Positions 32,801-34,983 of a DNA stretch of 34,983 nucleotides are shown here, piece by piece. Positions within the stretch are counted from its first letter, which is position 1. The number at the start of each line of letters is the position of its first letter. The notes below the pieces were generated by a model. That model worked only from the letters and a program-made list of their open reading frames with translations. It ran no database searches and was not told the origin of the DNA. Both the position numbers and the translations under genes were made by a program. The stretch spans positions 1 to 34,983 of the forward strand of contig VBKY01000097.1 of NCBI GenBank assembly GCA_005879255.1, read 5' to 3'. The stretch is from Deltaproteobacteria bacterium. GTDB taxonomy: Bacteria > Desulfobacterota_B > Binatia > UBA9968.

Positions 32801-32908
32801 CTCGTAGCTCAGCTCCCGCTGGTATTAGTAATACTCCCGGCGCTGCTGTCGATATTTGGAGTCACTCACGAGACCAGAGCAACGCATCCTTTAAAATCAG
32901 CGGTTTAA
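29837..32908 (+). CDS. RND efflux transporter, inner-membrane pump
   Basis: A 1023-residue pump with the RND layout: N-terminal helix, a large periplasmic loop, helices 2-6, a second helix 7 at WLVLVVVVMLLAAGWISYQH, a second large loop and five C-terminal helices. The proton-relay aspartates are D399 and D400 in GLVIDDAIVMVEHI. The pump is driven by proton import and exports the substrate through the adaptor and outer-membrane factor encoded upstream. Drug-exporting (HAE) and metal-exporting (HME) subfamilies are not cleanly told apart here; the DD pair and IDDAIVMVEH favour the HAE type. Substrates are therefore open. The start overlaps the adaptor stop. No transcription terminator is evident after 32908. 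Confidence 0.92.
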   Translation: MNFTGWIQTHRVSLLFLISALIAGGLAATSKLPVALFPYVTFPRVMVNIDAGDRPVERMMIEVTFPIEQAVRAVPGVRNVRSTTSRGSAEISINFDWGEDMVAAMLQIESAMNQVMPRLPQGTTFNARRMDPTVFPVLAYSLTSDTHSLVELRDIAMYQLRPLLSTIAGVAKIEVLGGAQREYEVNIDPTRLDSYGLSLSDVAKALSAANVVEAVGRMEDHYKLYLAMSDTRLHSIEQIRGTVIRSGPGGLVRLDNIAIASEGTSAQWIRVTADGHDAVIFQVHQQPGGNTVEIAREIKSKLAAFRPQLPTDIKIANWYDQSELIVSSEKSVRDSILVGVVFAVLILLLFLRNVKITLIAAVAVPGVLAATILLLYVFQMSFNIMTLGGMAAAVGLVIDDAIVMVEHIMRRLRETLGEQHGQILRAASEFTKALAGSSVSTIIIFVPLAFLSGVTGAFFKALSLTMTASLVISFLVAWLAVPLLADHFLNEKDARENKADGPTGRIRRAYEILMLRVLMRPWLVLVVVVMLLAAGWISYQHVGSGFMPSMDEGGFVLDYRSEPGTSLTETDRLLRRVEAVLRTTPEVQTYSRRTGLQLGGGLTEANTGDFFVRLKPFPRRNIETVMDGVREKVDREIPGLEIELAQLMEDLIGDLTAVPQPIEIKLYSDDSHLLMKLGPTVAAAIEKIPGVVDVKSGIVLAGDALNIQVDRVKASLEGVDPDAITQMISSYLTGVVATQIQSGPKMIGVRAWIPHDFRATQKDIEELRLRALDGHLFPLKRVAALTVLTGQPEITRDDLKQMVAVTGRISGRDIGSVISQAKQLLDRPGLVPKGVYYSLGGLYAEQQRAFGGLIAVFLGAVGLVFLLLLFLYESFRVAIAMLVTTLFSLSAVFVGLWLTGTEVNISSMMGMTMIVGIVTEVAIFYYSEYMDLSEESDQHTRLIMAGNNRMRPIAMTTLAAVFALLPLALGIGQGAAMQQPLAIAIVSGLVAQLPLVLVILPALLSIFGVTHETRATHPLKSAV

Positions 32909-32917
32909 CGTTGATTA

Positions 32918-32965
32918 CTACTCGATGCCGCCCCCGAGACGTTCATAACGCGTTTCCGTACTCAT
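32918..32965 (-). other. Micro-ORF of 15 residues with a strong ribosome binding site
   Basis: On the minus strand, AAGGAGATAAGACA stands before an ATG (32965) that opens MSTETRYERLGGGIE and then TAG. The ribosome binding site is as good as that of any real gene in the window. It could be a leader peptide or, more likely, the 5' end of a lost gene. Confidence 0.3.
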
Positions 32966-32989
32966 TGTCTTATCTCCTTGTATTTCACT

Positions 32990-33028
32990 TTATCTTTCGG
33001 TTTCAGGTTTGTATTCTTTGAGTGTCAT
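32990..33028 (-). other. Micro-ORF of 12 residues with a strong ribosome binding site
   Basis: AGGAGAAGGTCAA stands before ATG 33028, which opens MTLKEYKPETER and then TAA. The beginning resembles the N-terminus of bacterial arylsulfatases (LKEYKPGT). It may be the stub of one. Confidence 0.3.
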
Positions 33029-33160
33029 TTGACCTTCTCCTTTTCCTTTTGTTAACTGTCGAGGTCAGGGACGTTAAGTGTCGAGTACCGATGGTCGAGG
33101 GAAAACTTGGGTCTTACCAAGCAAATACAGTATTCTGTGCTGATAGCGGCTGCCCCTTGA

Positions 33161-33183
33161 ACTATTACGTGTCGCGTAATAGT
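33161..33183 (+). promoter_or_regulatory. Palindromic operator in front of the higB fragment
   Basis: ACTATTACG (33161-33169), spacer TGTCG, CGTAATAGT (33175-33183) is a perfect 9-bp inverted repeat. It overlaps a TTGAAC sequence upstream that could serve as -35, and lies 10 nt before the toxin ATG. This position is that of autoregulatory operators in HigBA modules. Confidence 0.65.
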
Positions 33184-33193
33184 CGAGGGTTTG

Positions 33194-33385
33194 ATGATCC
33201 GCTCCTTCCGATCCGGGGAGACGGAAGCGCTGTTCGCCGATACGGACGTGCCTCGCTTTCGGGCCTTTGAGCGAATAGCGCGCAGAAAGCTGCTTTACCT
33301 CCACAGTGCTCGCTCCCTGCGGGATTTGATGCAGCGCGAAAAGGTTCCTGACACCTTTTTCCCCCTCTTGCAACCTGCCTTCTAA
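33194..33385 (+). pseudogene. HigB-type toxin, truncated by a REP sequence
   Basis: ATG 33194 opens MIRSFRSGETEALFADTDVP and continues RFRAFERIARRKLLYLHSARSLRDL, the N-terminal half of HigB-type (RelE-superfamily) toxins. In the family this is followed by RVPPGNRLE and the catalytic C-terminal half. Here the frame instead reads MQREKVPDTFFPLLQPAF and stops at 33385; most of this new tail is the translation of a REP (AAAAGGT...ACCTTTT). No C-terminal toxin half and no HigA antitoxin are found downstream. The toxin should be inactive, while its operator is preserved. Confidence 0.75.
33339..33360. repeat. REP copy with perfect hairpin, inside the higB remnant
   Basis: AAAAGGT (33339-33345), loop TCCTGAC, ACCTTTT (33353-33359) is a perfect 7-bp inverted repeat. 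The loop carries the CCTGAC core shared with the REP at 23.7 kb and the RAYT right end. Confidence 0.7.
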
Positions 33386-33389
33386 TGGG

Positions 33390-33693
33390 TGACCCCTTTG
33401 ATTCGTTTAGTTACGATCGTCGAACCCTACTTCAGAGTGGCGACCCACACTCACTAACCGAAGATCGATGCTCGTTCGAGCCTTTGGAAGCAGACAAAGA
33501 CTTTCACGTCACGCGCGAAGCGATAGAAACATTCGAGCCACTGGTTGAACGCTTCCTCGTGAATGGAAAAATCAACTCGCAATCAATCTCCGTCTAGATT
33601 TGGTCACATAGAAACGCCCGCGTCTCGGGACCGAATACTGCAAAGATGTTTACTCGGGAACTTATCTGTCAACAAAAGGCTTGACCCCTTTGA
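33390..33693. repeat. Pair of direct REP fragments bracketing degraded DNA
   Basis: TGACCCCTTTGA occurs at 33390-33401 and again at 33682-33693, the second within CTGTCAACAAAAGGCTTGAC followed by CCC. The 280 nt between them have no recognisable gene; a plus-strand frame there (33385-33597) begins in REP sequence and shows no known domain. Confidence 0.5.
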
Positions 33694-33860
33694 CATTTCT
33701 TTCTTAGAGCAAGCGTTTCAAGCTAAAAAAGCTACTGATAAGCCCTTAAACCGCGCCTATTCTGCACACTTATATTCGCAAATTAATGTCTTGCGCTGGT
33801 CCGACCCAAGGCTTCTGTCTTCCGTCGAGGTATATTGAACGAGCAAAGCACCCGCTCTGA

Positions 33861-34061
33861 GAGCGGCTTACCACATGCCAACGTCCGTTGCGGAACCTCT
33901 ATGGCGCGGTCGATTGGGAAAGGCCCGGCGGCGAATTGAAAGAGATCCGAGTCTTTAGAAGCTACCGGGGGAAAAATGGGACGATCACATTGGTAGGCAG
34001 TGACCCGAATTCATTTTTCGCCAACATAAATCAGATAGTCATTGTCATCCGGTCGCGTTGA
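33861..34061 (+). pseudogene. Possible C-terminal remnant of an unknown gene
   Basis: An open frame of 66 codons without a credible start runs from just after a TGA to TGA 34059-34061. It reads GAVDWERPGGELKEIRVFRS then YRGKNGTITLVGSDPNSFFA and NINQIVIVIRSR. The composition looks protein-like, and it ends normally, but I recognise no family. It may be the end of a gene whose front was lost in the REP-rich DNA. Confidence 0.3.
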
Positions 34062-34075
34062 AGACGACTCCGTTG

Positions 34076-34657
34076 TCACGAAAACCAAGCGATCATGAGC
34101 ACGCCCGTACCCGCGAGCCCAAGAATTAATGAACTCATCCAAACCCATTTGATCCGGGTCAGCGCGGCTATCGCGCCCACGGCGATCGCAACCTGCAAGA
34201 TTGCCACGCTATCAGCAAAACGGTGATGCCGATGAAATAAATGATCCGCCTCGGCCGACTTGGCGTCCCGTTCGTGTTCTTTCTCTCTGGCCGTCTTTTG
34301 AATTTCCTTTTGTTCGTCACTGTGTCGCTTTATAGCCGTCTCAAAATCAGCCGGCGGCTCCTTCCCGATCGCCAGCCATGCCGCCCGTGAAGCTTCTTCC
34401 ACAGCGGATTTGATCCCTTTCGCCTGATAGTAAGCCCACTGGTCCGAGGCCTCTGCTTGAAGCCGCGCGGACTCCGTCTTTAACATCAAAGCCTCGTTCA
34501 CTGTGGCGCTGGCGTGCAGCGCAGCAAGGGCCGCCAGCGCAGCGAACAGCGCCGTCGACAATGCGATCGCTTTTAGTAACCAGCTTCCCTCTCGCTCGAT
34601 TGCTTCGTGAACCGTCTCGTGGACGTCTTCGGTTTCAAACTCCACCTCTTCCGGCAC
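34076..34657 (-). CDS. DUF4337-family membrane protein
   Basis: A 193-residue protein of the DUF4337 family. It starts at GTG 34657, which is supported by AAGGAG at 7 nt. The layout is an acidic N-terminus (PEEVEFETEDVHETVHEAIE), a first helix AIALSTALFAALAALAALHA, a long charged helical region (ASDQWAYYQAKGIKSAVEEA and a KEHERDAKSAEADHLFHRHH coiled-coil-like part) and two C-terminal membrane helices (VAILQVAIAVGAIAALTRI and WMSSLILGLAGTGVLMIAWF). The function of the family is unknown. It follows the TVP38-type gene by 25 nt on the same strand, so they may be co-transcribed. Confidence 0.85.
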   Translation of the reverse strand: MPEEVEFETEDVHETVHEAIEREGSWLLKAIALSTALFAALAALAALHASATVNEALMLKTESARLQAEASDQWAYYQAKGIKSAVEEASRAAWLAIGKEPPADFETAIKRHSDEQKEIQKTAREKEHERDAKSAEADHLFHRHHRFADSVAILQVAIAVGAIAALTRIKWVWMSSLILGLAGTGVLMIAWFS

Positions 34658-34682
34658 CGGAATTCTCCTTTCGTTTGAATGT

Positions 34683-34983
34683 TCACCCTGCCTTGCTTTT
34701 CATCCGATGAACGAAGCGGTCTTTATACAGATAGCCCAAAAGAACGAGAACAACGGAAATGACAGCAACCAGAACGGTCGTGGCGTAATCCTGACTTCGA
34801 AGACTCGCTCCCTGGACTGTCAGCAGGTACGTCCCAGGCATGCGGCCCAATGTTGATACTATCAAAAAGGTGCTGAGCTTCATTCCAGTTAACCCTAAAA
34901 TATAACAGAGAACATCCTTCGGAAAACCGGGCAATAGAAAAAAACAGATCACCGCGCCTGTGTTGGTTGAGATGAAGTTAAAC
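34683..34983 (-). CDS. TVP38/TMEM64-family (DedA-like) membrane protein, C-terminal part (runs off the right edge)
   Basis: An open frame on the minus strand enters from the right edge (FNFISTNTGAVICFFLLPGF) and ends at TGA 34683-34685. The sequence LPGFPKDVLCYILGLTGM and FLIVSTLGRMPGTYLLTVQG is the re-entrant and helical signature of the TVP38/TMEM64 or SNARE-associated DedA-like family, which act in membrane lipid or cation homeostasis. The last helix is TVLVAVISVVLVLLGYLY, followed by a basic tail KDRFVHRMKSKAG. The start lies outside the window. The gene is upstream of DUF4337. Confidence 0.82.
   Translation of the reverse strand, partial: FNFISTNTGAVICFFLLPGFPKDVLCYILGLTGMKLSTFLIVSTLGRMPGTYLLTVQGASLRSQDYATTVLVAVISVVLVLLGYLYKDRFVHRMKSKAG

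Larger units (their letters stand above)
32909..33160. other. Degraded intergenic segment with two micro-ORFs
   Basis: No full gene is seen. On the minus strand it holds two very short frames with strong ribosome binding sites, listed separately. Confidence 0.4.

Noticed and set aside
29837..32908. Calling the efflux operon cusCBA or czcCBA
   Set aside because: The pump has a DD relay pair and no clear metal-binding clusters that I can place; a metal-specific name would go beyond the evidence.
1..34983. tRNA or rRNA genes
   Set aside because: No stretch with a tRNA T-loop plus acceptor pairing or with rRNA-like conserved sequence was noticed.

Overview
The window reads as a chromosomal segment of a moderately GC-rich, Gram-negative, probably uncultured soil or subsurface bacterium. 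Evidence for a double membrane is a TolC/adaptor/RND efflux operon, many exported solute-binding proteins and Tat-exported lipoproteins. The mix of expanded NMT1/THI5-type binding proteins, Tat amidohydrolases and dense REP repeats recalls deep-branching deltaproteobacterial or Binatota-like genomes. That placement is an impression from gene content only. No rRNA, tRNA or CRISPR array was seen.

Region 1 (1-3.1 kb, minus strand) is a sulfur or nitrogen reduction operon: an Rrf2-type regulator broken by an internal deletion, a siroheme/[4Fe-4S] sulfite/nitrite reductase with an extra helical C-terminal domain, and a small partner protein running off the left edge.

Region 2 (3.3-14.5 kb) is an array of paralogous periplasmic NMT1/THI5-like binding proteins. 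Five are intact on the plus strand, one carries a nonsense codon and a REP-derived N-terminus, and one survives only as a C-terminal stub. A more distant member lies at the right end on the minus strand with a VOC-fold protein. Three alpha/beta hydrolases are interleaved (a tandem pair and one frameshifted). No transporter permease or ATPase is present, so these receptors must use membrane components encoded elsewhere or act differently.

Region 3 (14.8-21.7 kb) is a plus-strand hydrolase block: two tandem Tat/lipoprotein amidohydrolases, an exported DUF885 metallopeptidase-like protein, a cytoplasmic S9 prolyl-oligopeptidase-family peptidase and a HAD hydrolase.

Region 4 (21.9-26.9 kb) is an accessory patch. 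It holds three toxin-antitoxin modules (DUF433/DUF5615, Phd/PIN, DUF104-like/VapC), a REP-associated tyrosine transposase unit with inverted REP ends, heptad TTGAAC repeats, an IS110 transposase stub, and an orphan three-helix membrane protein behind a structured leader with an intrinsic terminator.

Region 5 (27.3-32.9 kb) is a tripartite RND efflux operon with 4-nt overlaps between genes. Region 6 (32.9-35 kb) is degraded DNA with two micro-ORFs, an operator and truncated higB toxin, REP copies, a gene remnant, and then a DUF4337 membrane protein and the end of a TVP38/TMEM64-type membrane protein on the minus strand.

The most unusual theme is that REP sequences supply the start region or the stop codon of at least four genes here (the 8.5-kb binding protein, the transposase, vapC and higB). 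The second is the candidate attenuator at 24.02-24.20 kb, where an upstream segment is perfectly complementary to the 5' arm of an intrinsic terminator.
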